Source of the DNA: Candidatus Altimarinota bacterium
Lineage (GTDB): Bacteria; Patescibacteriota; Gracilibacteria; GCA-2401425; JAJOLG01
Assembly (NCBI GenBank): GCA_021129445.1
Contig: JAJOLG010000034.1
Coordinates: forward strand, 1 to 12,623
Reading direction: 5' to 3'
DNA length: 12,623 nucleotides
The notes below the pieces were generated by a model. That model saw only the letters and a list, made by a program, of their open reading frames with translations. It did no database searches and had not been told where the DNA came from. Position numbers and translations under genes: made by a program. Positions within the stretch are counted from its first letter, which is position 1. Every line of letters starts with the position of its first letter. This document shows positions 1 to 8,170 of the stretch, piece after piece.

Positions 1-26
1 GTTACCTGCAAGGCGAAGAAAGATAA

Positions 27-51
27 ACAGTAGAACATAAATTGAAAATAT
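27..51. repeat. Short flank repeat, left copy (ACAGT...TAAATTGAAAATAT)
   Basis: ACAGT at 27-31 is followed by TAAATTGAAAATAT at 38-51. The same two words occur in the same orientation in the right flank (12422-12426 and 12429-12442), with a spacer of 6 nt here and 2 nt there. A 14-nt AT-rich identity alone is weak, but together with the other shared words of the two flanks it supports a common repeat family. Confidence 0.45.
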
Positions 52-75
52 TGAACCGAGAATTTAAACATATAA

Positions 76-105
76 TTGGAAAATTGACTTACATAAATAA
101 TTTTG
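76..105 (+). promoter_or_regulatory. Candidate Bacteroidota-type promoter of the operon
   Basis: TAATTTTG at 98-105 fits the -7 consensus TAnnTTTG used by the primary sigma factor of Bacteroidota. A TTG at 76-78 lies 19 nt upstream, the spacing expected for the -33 element. This puts a transcript start near 110-114 and leaves a 5' leader of about 150 nt before the first start codon at 264. The leader would contain the hairpin at 142-204. No other TAnnTTTG match was noticed between here and the gene. The motif is short and the region AT-rich, so a chance match remains possible. Confidence 0.5.
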
Positions 106-119
106 TTTTTGCCGACCCG
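106..119. repeat. Short flank repeat, left copy (TTTTTGCCGACCCG)
   Basis: This 14-nt word recurs without mismatch and in the same orientation at 12393-12406. It is GC-rich in an otherwise AT-rich window, so the match is unlikely to be chance. It directly follows the candidate -7 box. Confidence 0.6.
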
Positions 120-141
120 CATAAAAGAGAAGCCCACGCAC

Positions 142-204
142 ATTGCACACATTTGCAAATCGCACTGGCTGACCCACAAACCGGAATTTACAAATGAGTG
201 CAAT
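142..204. repeat. Imperfect hairpin element, left flank copy
   Basis: The arms are 142-160 and 186-204. ATTGCACACATTTGCAAAT pairs with the second arm at 17 of 19 positions, leaving a 25-nt loop (161-185). The core CACATTTGCAAATCGCAC (148-165) recurs with one mismatch in 18 at 12322-12339, where it is part of an equivalent hairpin with the same loop length. Here the element would lie in the 5' leader of the operon mRNA. It could act as RNA structure, as a folded single-strand recombination site, or as a remnant of a small non-autonomous element. The sequence does not decide between these. Confidence 0.7.
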
Positions 205-263
205 TTACCCGACACACACGAAAGAATGAAACATCAATTAAGAATTTAATAAATAAACTTACA

Positions 264-1577
264 ATGAAATATTTTTGGAGACTTTGTACAATTGTAATTC
301 TATTTGGGTTAACAATCCTATCAGGTTGCACTGGTTGTAATAACCGTAGCGAAAGATTGAATGAAACAAAAACTAAAGAAAAATCAAATACTGAGGAACA
401 GAATACATTGAATAATGATTCTGACAATTCAGAAAGAAAAATTAGTAAAGCAGTCTTTTTTATAGAAAACTCTGAAAGTATGTTTGGCTATGTAAGTGGC
501 TTTACAGAATACGTTGATGTTATTTCTGAATTAGCAGAAAAGCCAAAGTTTGCAGAAGAAAAAACACAGCGTGAGTTCTATTTTATTAATGGTGGAGATA
601 TTCTTAAAGTAACACCAATAGGAAACAATCCTGCTGTTTTGAAAAAAAAATTAAACACAACTGGATTTAATTGTGGTGATAAAACAAAAAGCAACCTAAA
701 TTCAATGTTTCAAAAAGCACTTGAGAAAGCAAGGAAAGATACAATATCTATATTAATATCTGATGCAATATATGACTTGGGAAAACCAAATGCACCAATG
801 AATGCATTAGCAACAGAGGGTAGAGAGACTCGAAGCAGATTTATTGAAAGACTTGGTGATGGAGATTTACAAACAATAATGATTAAATTGTATTCTCATT
901 TTGATGGAAACTATTTCCCTGTTAATGGTGGAAGAATACCAATAAAACAGACACGACCCTATTATATTTGGATTTTTGGTGAAACGGAATTGTTAAATAG
1001 ATATTTCCCCGAAGAATATATCAAGTCATTAAAAGGGTATGCAGATATGGCAAGATTTATAAAGTTTGATGAATTGAATATTCCTTATCAGGCAGTATCT
1101 CAAAATATAATAGGACGTTTTAAGTTTGATAAGATAAGTAAGAACAAACTAAAGGATGTAAAATCTGACAGAAATGGTCAAGGTTTTCAATTTTCGTTTG
1201 CAACAGATTTTTCATCTCTACCTTATTCTGATTCATATTTTCAAACAACTAATAATTATTCATGTAGTGATGACAATTATGCAGTAACATCTGTTACAAA
1301 AATTAAGAAAAAGGCTTATGAAATAACATCATTTATTCCCACTCATATGATAACGGCTTCTACTCAAAACAATCCTTATTGCGAGTTAAACATATCGCTT
1401 AAAAATGTTGTGCCAATATGGATTGTCAATACAAATTCCGATGATGAATCAAACATTAAAAGTGACACAACACAAACCTTTGGCTTTAAATTTCTAACGA
1501 ATGCAATAAGCGAGGCCTATTCATATAAGAACAAAGAAAAGAATATTACAAATTTCACATTTGAAATAATTAAATAA
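264..1577 (+). CDS. vWA-like lipoprotein
   Basis: This is a probable outer- or inner-membrane lipoprotein of 437 residues with a von Willebrand A-like domain, a fold used for metal-dependent protein contacts. The signal peptide and lipobox end in LSGC, with the lipidated Cys at 22, followed by a polar Asn/Glu/Lys-rich linker to about residue 60. The vWA domain opens at KAVFFIENSESMFGY: ExSxS at 68-72 stands where the MIDAS motif DxSxS is expected. A second MIDAS-type Asp (167) follows the strand ISILISDAIYD. An in-frame GTG at 198 would add 22 residues, but it lies inside the flank hairpin and puts a hydrophilic stretch ahead of the signal peptide, so ATG 264 was chosen. It is the first gene of the operon, 7 nt before the next. 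The vWA assignment rests on motif order and is moderately secure; the exact function is unknown. Confidence 0.75.
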   Translation: MKYFWRLCTIVILFGLTILSGCTGCNNRSERLNETKTKEKSNTEEQNTLNNDSDNSERKISKAVFFIENSESMFGYVSGFTEYVDVISELAEKPKFAEEKTQREFYFINGGDILKVTPIGNNPAVLKKKLNTTGFNCGDKTKSNLNSMFQKALEKARKDTISILISDAIYDLGKPNAPMNALATEGRETRSRFIERLGDGDLQTIMIKLYSHFDGNYFPVNGGRIPIKQTRPYYIWIFGETELLNRYFPEEYIKSLKGYADMARFIKFDELNIPYQAVSQNIIGRFKFDKISKNKLKDVKSDRNGQGFQFSFATDFSSLPYSDSYFQTTNNYSCSDDNYAVTSVTKIKKKAYEITSFIPTHMITASTQNNPYCELNISLKNVVPIWIVNTNSDDESNIKSDTTQTFGFKFLTNAISEAYSYKNKEKNITNFTFEIIK

Positions 1578-1584
1578 ACATATT

Positions 1585-2031
1585 ATGAAAGATATTTTTG
1601 CAACAATTTATGAAACGTGGTTTCAATTGTATGATTCTCAATTCTCATTGATTTTCGACACACTTTATAATGCTGGTTACATAATGTTTGGACTTTCGTT
1701 CATTCTAATACCCCTAATTTTATGGCTTCTTTTCTATTATGTGTGGAATTATCCTTATGGAAAACTTTGGCACTGGTTAGTATGGCTAATAATTACATTT
1801 TTAATTGTGGCAGGTTCAACTTTTGGTATTGCAAACAATGAAATATTTGTTTCAGTTAATCAAGCCCTTATTGATGCATTAGCCGACCCTGAATCGGGTT
1901 ATGAACAGTTTGCAAAAACACTACCACTAAAATATGCCTTGTTTAATGGTATATTAACAATTGGTGTAGGCATTATTTACAGCTTGGTATTAAAGCAGTT
2001 TAGTAAAATTCAAATTCATTTACCTTTTTAA
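1585..2031 (+). CDS. Small three-helix membrane protein, unknown function
   Basis: The protein has 148 residues and I do not recognise its family. Three hydrophobic segments are visible at about 31-53, 63-83 and 115-136. An amphipathic N-terminus is rich in aromatic residues (EFW/Y pattern), and a polar loop at 84-112 contains DPESGYEQF. There is no signal peptide with a cleavage site and no known catalytic motif. It sits between the vWA lipoprotein and the tubulin-like gene, 7 and 10 nt away, so it is probably the inner-membrane partner of one of them. Its start codon and that of the next gene share the same AT-rich context ACATATTATG (1578-1587 and 2035-2044), with no Shine-Dalgarno sequence. 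Confidence 0.8.
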   Translation: MKDIFATIYETWFQLYDSQFSLIFDTLYNAGYIMFGLSFILIPLILWLLFYYVWNYPYGKLWHWLVWLIITFLIVAGSTFGIANNEIFVSVNQALIDALADPESGYEQFAKTLPLKYALFNGILTIGVGIIYSLVLKQFSKIQIHLPF

Positions 2032-2041
2032 TTGACATATT

Positions 2042-3532
2042 ATGGCAAAGAAATTATATATTTTCGGAATTGGTGGTACTGGTTCAAGAGTTTTAAAAGC
2101 ATTCACAATGTTGCTTGCATCTGGTTGTAAACTTGAAAACGACTTTGATACTGTAATACCAATAATTATTGACCCCGACACAAGTAACGGTGACTTAAAT
2201 CGCACCAAAGATATTCTGCGACTGTATCAGGAAATAAGAAATCAAATCCAGCAACCAGATGATTTTTATAAACAAGAAATAAAAACAATAAATGAATTAG
2301 CGAATAATTCGGCAGTAATAAATCCTGAATATTTCCAGTTTAAACTGGAAGGAGTTGAACAAAGCACTTTTGGGCAATATATTGGTTTTGATAGTCAAAG
2401 CCATGATTTTAAGAAATCAAAAGATGACAAAAATTTCATTCGTTTGCTTTATTCAGACAGCAACTTAAAATCTGATTTAAATGTTGGATTTAAAGGAAAT
2501 CCTAATATGGGTTCTATTGTATTAAATCAATTTACAAATTCGGAGAATTTCAGAAAATTTGGTCAAACTTTTAATGATGGAGATGCAGTTTTTATAATCA
2601 ATTCTATATTTGGAGGAACGGGAGCAGCAGGTTTTCCACTTTTATTAAAAAACCTTAGAGGAAATGACCAATTACCACACCACGAAAAAATTAAGGATTC
2701 ACAAATCGGGGGAATAACATATTTGCCATATTTTGCTCTAAATAAGCAAGACGAGGTTAATTCAGAATCATTTGAAGAAAAGGCAAAAATTGCACTTGAT
2801 TATTACAACAGAACAATTATAGACAAGAATCAAATCAATACTTTATATTTTATTGGCAATAAAGGAAATACTAAACACTTTGAATATTCTGTTGGAGGAA
2901 AAGAACAAAAGAATGATGCACATTTCCTTGAAATGGCAGGAGCTTTAGCAATTCTTGATTTTTGCAAGAATATTAATAAAATTTCTAATACTACACAAAT
3001 CAAAGAGTTTGGAATTGAAAACACAACAGAAAATATCAGTTTTAATGACTTAAATATAGAAAATAACAAAGAGGTTTCAGCCCCATTAACAAAATTCAAA
3101 CTCTACACAGAGTATCTAAAAAAAGGATTGCCAAAGTCATTGAATGTTTCAAGGTGGACGAAAAGCAATATTAAGTTAGTGAAAGGAAGTAAAAACTCAA
3201 TACTTGATAAAAACTATTTTAACAGTTCTGAATACAAAATACAAATTGAAGCATTTAATAAACATTTTGAGGATTGGCTTAAAGAAATGGGAGAAAATAA
3301 ACCAGCATTTAATCCTTATAATATTGTTGATTGGGACAATGCACTAAATCTATTAAAAGGCAATGAACCAAAAGGCAATAAAAGTTTTAAGGTGCTGGAT
3401 AAAGAAAACTGTAAGCTAATAGATGACAGTAGTATTAAATCATCTATAGAAAAAAAGCATACGACATTGATAAAGTTATTTAGTAAATCAACCGAAAATG
3501 TATTAAATAAACGTAACCTTTTAATAAGATAA
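2042..3532 (+). CDS. Tubulin/FtsZ-like GTPase family protein
   Basis: This is a cytoplasmic protein of 496 residues with two glycine-rich signatures of the tubulin superfamily. Near the N-terminus, GIGGTGSRV (9-17) follows the first beta strand, as in the first nucleotide loop of FtsZ. The tubulin signature loop SIFGGTGAAG (188-197) resembles GGGTGTG. A strand IIIDPDTSNGD at 41-51 would be the ribose/Asp region. No clear NxDxxD catalytic T7 loop was found, so polymer-stimulated GTP hydrolysis is uncertain. The protein is longer than FtsZ (about 380 residues) and has a lysine-rich C-terminal part. This is the pattern of the Tubulin_2-type families (PF13809) found beside vWA and OmpA-family genes. 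A Rossmann-type NAD enzyme was considered, but the second loop argues against it. It ends 3 nt before the ATPase gene, so the two are probably translated together. Confidence 0.75.
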   Translation: MAKKLYIFGIGGTGSRVLKAFTMLLASGCKLENDFDTVIPIIIDPDTSNGDLNRTKDILRLYQEIRNQIQQPDDFYKQEIKTINELANNSAVINPEYFQFKLEGVEQSTFGQYIGFDSQSHDFKKSKDDKNFIRLLYSDSNLKSDLNVGFKGNPNMGSIVLNQFTNSENFRKFGQTFNDGDAVFIINSIFGGTGAAGFPLLLKNLRGNDQLPHHEKIKDSQIGGITYLPYFALNKQDEVNSESFEEKAKIALDYYNRTIIDKNQINTLYFIGNKGNTKHFEYSVGGKEQKNDAHFLEMAGALAILDFCKNINKISNTTQIKEFGIENTTENISFNDLNIENNKEVSAPLTKFKLYTEYLKKGLPKSLNVSRWTKSNIKLVKGSKNSILDKNYFNSSEYKIQIEAFNKHFEDWLKEMGENKPAFNPYNIVDWDNALNLLKGNEPKGNKSFKVLDKENCKLIDDSSIKSSIEKKHTTLIKLFSKSTENVLNKRNLLIR

Positions 3533-3535
3533 ATC

Positions 3536-6500
3536 ATGGCAAAAGTATATAGACTTCACGAAGGACAAGATGGTACTGGTTGGTTTTCAAGTAAGCCCAT
3601 CGGCACAGAAGAATTAAAAACAATTAAAACGGAAGGCAAAGATGTTGCGACATCAATCCCAAGTCCATTTGCAAGAGTAGATTTGGTAAAGTCAGCTTTT
3701 AAATGGGTTGCTGAGAATGGTATTGATGGAACAACAGCCCATCATAAATTAGTTTCTGACGCATTAGATGTAGCGCAACTATTCTATGCTTCACAAAAGT
3801 TTGCGAGTAAAATCCAGATTGTAGCTTGGAACCCAAAAGAAAGGTTAAAGGATTTGGTTGAGAATGGAAATACACGACATTCAAAATTTGCTGCTACTCT
3901 TCGATTATTTTGGAATCAAGATAGTGTGCCAAATAATGAAAGAGGGAATAAAGTTCTGTACAACTTTGAATCTGTAAACAGATTGTATTTTCTGCTGAAC
4001 AAGGAATCTAATACTATTATTGGAGGAACATCCCCTGCAACCCTATTTTTTGCTTCGCCTGATGTTAAAAAAGCAACAGCAAACCTAAATATTAGAATAG
4101 GTCAGGACAAGTTATTCGATGATGAATATGCATCTTTAGCAAAGAGAGAAACTTCATTTGTTGAATATATTTACACACTTGCAAAACAACCAAAATTTGC
4201 TGACCATTTTCCAGAGGTATTCTCTTATTTGGAAGAAATCAGAGAAAATATCCTTAGTGCAGAACTTCGACAAAAAGTTTCAAATTTTGATGCAGAAGAA
4301 ATTAATGCTTTTACACCTTGTCCTGTACTTGATAATGAAAATGACCCCTGCGAAATACTTGGAATTCCATTGGGCATTCAAACAGTTAATGGTAATGAAA
4401 TTGAAGACGAAAGTGATTTTGTTGTAAAAAGTGATTATCAAATAACAGGTGTAAAACCGCTGATATTGCCATATCATAAATTTTCTAAAAAGTGGACTTA
4501 TACAACTAAAGGAATAATATGGGATGAGAATACAAAGATTCCAGTAAAAAATACATTTAGTTCAAAAGATTCAAAACTACCAATCCAACATGATAGTTAT
4601 TATTGGTTAACTATTGGCAACTTTTTTGAGGATAAAATTGTTGAACTTCCTTATCCAATAGATGATATAAAATTTAAAACTTGCGGGTCAAAAAACCATT
4701 TATTACCACTTACCCCAACATTCTTTAAATATTTTAGTGCAGAAAAGGTTACTGAATATTTAAAAATTGAAGAAAAATCAGGCGGATTAATTCAGGTTGA
4801 ATTAAACATTCCGGTAAAAGGTGGAAAAATAACATTTAAAAAGAATTATTCCACAGCAGATAGAAATATTGAGAAGTTTGAAATTCACTTAGCTGTATTT
4901 CCATTCCTTAAAGCAGATAATTCAAGCATTACATATACATTAGGTCTTTTGGATGACAGACTTGAAAAGAATGATAACCTTTTACTTAGTTGTTATAACA
5001 AAGGAAAAGAATTGGAATTGAAAAGTCCTATTACAAGAAACCCCGGAGAAGGAGGAGAACTCAAAAGTATATATTATAAAAGCAGTGAGCAATTCGACTT
5101 ATTAAAACTTGGCAATCAATCTGCAAAAGGATTTATTGTTCCAATTCTCAAGCAATGTTCTGGTAATAATCAAATAAATTTTGCGATTGATTTTGGCACA
5201 ACAAATACTCATATCGAATATAAATATGGTGATAACGATTCCACTTCATTTGACAATACTACTTCTACACCGCTATGGCAATCATTAATCAAAAGAAATG
5301 AAAAAGGAATAGACCCTGAATATTTTGAAAATGAAATTACTTTTGAACAGGAGATGTTGCCTTATTCATTTTCTAAAGGCAATGAACAGCTTCAATTTCC
5401 ATTAAGGACTGCACTGGTTCATAATCGACTAATAAACTTTAATGAGAATATTGATATTATTAGGCAAGTAAACAACTATTTATTACTTGAAAACAGAAAT
5501 GTTCCAAATTATTTAGAATTGAATACACAAATTAAATGGAGCAACTATGCAGATACTGTAGATGAAAAGAAAGTTGAAAGTTTTATTGAATTTCTCGCAA
5601 CTTTAGTGTTTTACAAAACACTTCTTTTGGGTGGCAATACAAATAATACAACAATTACATGGTTTTATCCTGTCAGTATGGACGAAGGCGAATTAGGTGT
5701 GTTTTTTAAACTTTGGAAACGAGTCTATAAAAAAGTATTTAATCAAGAAGCAACAGACGATAAATTAAAAGGAATACCTGAAAGTATTGCCCCTTATATG
5801 TTTTACAAATCATCTGTTGAAGGACTTAGTCTTTCTATTGATATTGGTGGTGGTTCATCTGATATTGCTGTTTTTGATGAAGATGAAGACAAAGCAAAGC
5901 TAATATCATCATTCAAATTTGCCGGGAACGCAATTTTTGGAGATGGATACCCATCGAACGAATATCAAAACAATTCGGATAGGAATGGATTTGTAAGAAC
6001 GTTTAAGGAAGCATCCTTTAATGCCATTAAAGGAGATAAACAAAAAGAAGGAATATTAAATAACATTTTAAATGTTAGAAAAAACTCATCAGACTTTAGT
6101 AGTTACTTATTTGCCTTAGAGAAAGATAGCTCAATCAACTTTAGTTATTCAAGGTTATTGGAAAAAGACAAGAGATTAAAACTTACTCATTTTGTATTTT
6201 ATGGTGCAATTGCATATTATTCGGCTATCCTGCTAAAAAAATCAGGAATTGGTATTCCAAAATACATTTTGCTAAGTGGTACTGCATCAAAATCTGCTTC
6301 AATACTCGATTCAACAGATGATTTTAGCAACCTTTCTGCAATGTTTAAATTTATATTTGAAAAGGTTAATGGTAAAAAATCAGATAATGGGATTTCTATC
6401 AGACTATCGCAAATCCCCAAAGAGGTTACATGTAAAGGTGCTTTAAAAGCTAATATCTCTGAAAGCATAAAAAAAGCCCCGGTAAAATTTTGGATTGGCG

Positions 6501-6871
6501 GAATGCAAGATGATAAATGGGGTGCAGCTTTCGATAAAGAATTAAATATTCAAGAAACACCTAAATATGGAGATGTTAATGATTCTTCAAAATCTGAAAT
6601 TGAAAAAGCAATAAAGGATTTTTATTCAATTCTTGATGAGTATATTAATACTATCAGACTTGAATCTAAATTTATTATTGAACCAAGTGCATATCAAGTG
6701 TTTAAGGATACAAGGGAAAAAGGTATAAAAGATTATCTAATTAGAGGAATAAAGGCATATTACAAGAAAAACGATGTGTACATTGAAGAGTCGCTTTTCT
6801 TTTATCCGTTAATCGGGATATTAAATAAACTTTCGTATGCACTTTCTGAAAAACAGAATAATGATGAATAA
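3536..6871 (+). CDS. Large protein with C-terminal Hsp70/actin-like ATPase domain
   Basis: This is a cytoplasmic protein of 1111 residues with no signal peptide or membrane segment. Residues 1 to about 540 form a region I cannot assign; it contains SIPSPFARVDLVKSAF (41-56) and IGGTSPATLFFASPD (161-175). From about 545 the actin/Hsp70/hexokinase fold begins: phosphate-1 motif FAIDFGTTNTH (D552), phosphate-2 motif IDIGGGSSDIAVF (D769) and adenosine motif LLSGTASKSA (G915). The motifs come in the right order, and the wide gap between the first two is filled by a large insert. Near the end, IGGMQDDKWGAAF follows. The protein therefore probably binds ATP and changes shape or assembles. It is distantly reminiscent of large SrfB-type proteins, but I am not sure of this. 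It sits directly after the tubulin-like gene and overlaps the next gene by 11 nt. Confidence 0.8.
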   Translation: MAKVYRLHEGQDGTGWFSSKPIGTEELKTIKTEGKDVATSIPSPFARVDLVKSAFKWVAENGIDGTTAHHKLVSDALDVAQLFYASQKFASKIQIVAWNPKERLKDLVENGNTRHSKFAATLRLFWNQDSVPNNERGNKVLYNFESVNRLYFLLNKESNTIIGGTSPATLFFASPDVKKATANLNIRIGQDKLFDDEYASLAKRETSFVEYIYTLAKQPKFADHFPEVFSYLEEIRENILSAELRQKVSNFDAEEINAFTPCPVLDNENDPCEILGIPLGIQTVNGNEIEDESDFVVKSDYQITGVKPLILPYHKFSKKWTYTTKGIIWDENTKIPVKNTFSSKDSKLPIQHDSYYWLTIGNFFEDKIVELPYPIDDIKFKTCGSKNHLLPLTPTFFKYFSAEKVTEYLKIEEKSGGLIQVELNIPVKGGKITFKKNYSTADRNIEKFEIHLAVFPFLKADNSSITYTLGLLDDRLEKNDNLLLSCYNKGKELELKSPITRNPGEGGELKSIYYKSSEQFDLLKLGNQSAKGFIVPILKQCSGNNQINFAIDFGTTNTHIEYKYGDNDSTSFDNTTSTPLWQSLIKRNEKGIDPEYFENEITFEQEMLPYSFSKGNEQLQFPLRTALVHNRLINFNENIDIIRQVNNYLLLENRNVPNYLELNTQIKWSNYADTVDEKKVESFIEFLATLVFYKTLLLGGNTNNTTITWFYPVSMDEGELGVFFKLWKRVYKKVFNQEATDDKLKGIPESIAPYMFYKSSVEGLSLSIDIGGGSSDIAVFDEDEDKAKLISSFKFAGNAIFGDGYPSNEYQNNSDRNGFVRTFKEASFNAIKGDKQKEGILNNILNVRKNSSDFSSYLFALEKDSSINFSYSRLLEKDKRLKLTHFVFYGAIAYYSAILLKKSGIGIPKYILLSGTASKSASILDSTDDFSNLSAMFKFIFEKVNGKKSDNGISIRLSQIPKEVTCKGALKANISESIKKAPVKFWIGGMQDDKWGAAFDKELNIQETPKYGDVNDSSKSEIEKAIKDFYSILDEYINTIRLESKFIIEPSAYQVFKDTREKGIKDYLIRGIKAYYKKNDVYIEESLFFYPLIGILNKLSYALSEKQNNDE

Positions 6872-8168
6872 AAACGGTTTTATAGTCTTAGTTGTACTAC
6901 TTCTTGGTTTTGTAAATACACTTTCTGCACAGCCCCAAATAAATGATTCAACAGAAGCTTATAATTATTGGGCACATCGTGGAATTATTGAAATGGTTTA
7001 TGCTTATATGAATGATTATATTGAAACTGTTGGAGAAGATAAAGCAAAAAGTGAAATTGTCGGTAGAGATAAATATGAGGAGAATTATATTTCAGAAATA
7101 AATAAAAAAGAACTTGTAAGTTTTGACATAATATCAAGTTTTTTAAAAAGTAATAGTTGGGGCGGAGCTGAGAAAAATCTTTTTCAACCTTTAGTAAAAA
7201 AATATAAGAATAAGGCAGAACTTGATTTAAACTTTTTTTTAGCTGAGAAGCCTGGCAGTAATGACTTAATTACAGTTATACCTGGTCGAAACAATAAAAA
7301 TGTTAATTGGAATAAAAAGCAGCAGGAAATTATTGAAAATTACAGGAGTGAACTAAAGGCCCTTTCCAAAAAACCAACTGCCAAAGAAAAGGTTGAACCT
7401 GAAATACAAGAGCCTGAAACAAACAATCACTCAAATTGGATGCAATGGATTATATATCTATCAGTTTTTATTTTAGGAATCTTTATTGGCGGTTGGTTGG
7501 TTTTTATTGTTTCAAAAAACAGGATTTATTCAATCCTTGCCAACGAGAAAGATGAATACCTACGTGATGTTAGGTCAAGTAATAAAAGTTTCATATTTAA
7601 GTATGTGGGTTTATTCTATATCTTAAAAAATCGTAAAGATGAATATAAAACAAAGTCCGAAGATACTCAGAGTAATAATTCTAAATCAAATTCTCATTTA
7701 AATGAAGTTGAAAAACTTAAACGAGAAAAATCAGAATTAAACGAGAAAATATCTCGAATGGAGCAAACTGCCCAGAAAGCTGATGAAAAGCCCGAAACTC
7801 AAAACACCCAAGAATGGGAAATCAAACAACCAAAAACAGTAACTCGAAAATTATTTTTCAGTATGCCTGAAAGTGATGGTCGTTTTATAGTTGACAATGG
7901 TGAATCATCAAATGATGGGCGAAAATATTTCAGAATAGAATATAATGAAGGCTCTGAAACAGGTGAACTCTTTTATATCTCTGGAGACAGAGACAAAAGA
8001 GCAATTAACAGATTGGAATCATATTTAAAACCAGCGTGTGATATTGAGAATATTGAAAATGCGGATTCAGCTAATAACATAGAATTTATTAAATCGGGAA
8101 AAGTTGTTTTAATAAACGATAGTTGGATAATTGATTCTGATAATAAAGCTAAAATAAAACTACTTTGA
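6861..8168 (+). CDS. Single-pass membrane protein, outside domain plus cytoplasmic coiled coil and tail domain
   Basis: The protein has 435 residues and an unrecognised family. A cleavable signal peptide (1-23, ending LSA-Q) precedes a charged domain (24-192) that would lie in the periplasm. One membrane helix spans about 195-217 (IIYLSVFILGIFIGGWLVFIV). A Lys/Ser-rich linker, a short coiled coil at about 280-305 and a compact C-terminal domain (about 328-435, beginning RKLFFSMPESDGRF) follow in the cytoplasm. The topology suggests a link between outside events and the cytoplasmic NTPases. Start: an upstream ATG at 6837 would put polar residues before the signal peptide. The paired ATGs at 6861 and 6864, overlapping the previous stop codon, fit better. 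The reading frame overlaps the ATPase gene by 11 nt, which suggests coupled translation. Confidence 0.8.
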   Translation: MMNKNGFIVLVVLLLGFVNTLSAQPQINDSTEAYNYWAHRGIIEMVYAYMNDYIETVGEDKAKSEIVGRDKYEENYISEINKKELVSFDIISSFLKSNSWGGAEKNLFQPLVKKYKNKAELDLNFFLAEKPGSNDLITVIPGRNNKNVNWNKKQQEIIENYRSELKALSKKPTAKEKVEPEIQEPETNNHSNWMQWIIYLSVFILGIFIGGWLVFIVSKNRIYSILANEKDEYLRDVRSSNKSFIFKYVGLFYILKNRKDEYKTKSEDTQSNNSKSNSHLNEVEKLKREKSELNEKISRMEQTAQKADEKPETQNTQEWEIKQPKTVTRKLFFSMPESDGRFIVDNGESSNDGRKYFRIEYNEGSETGELFYISGDRDKRAINRLESYLKPACDIENIENADSANNIEFIKSGKVVLINDSWIIDSDNKAKIKLL

Positions 8169-8170
8169 AA

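Noticed and set aside
198-263. Upstream GTG start giving 22 extra residues on the vWA lipoprotein
   Set aside because: It lies inside the flank hairpin and would bury the signal peptide behind a charged stretch; ATG 264 gives a normal lipoprotein start.
2042-2095. Reading the glycine-rich N-terminus as a Rossmann NAD or ThiF-type enzyme
   Set aside because: The second loop SIFGGTGAAG near residue 190 is the tubulin/FtsZ signature, and the operon context also fits tubulin-like proteins.
4158-4427. Plus-strand 89-codon frame inside the ATPase gene
   Set aside because: It lies wholly inside the 1111-codon gene in another frame, with low-complexity translation.
6837-6860. Earlier ATG for the single-pass membrane protein
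   Set aside because: The added residues (HFLKNRI) are the out-of-frame end of the ATPase gene and spoil the signal peptide; the ATG pair at 6861/6864 fits better.
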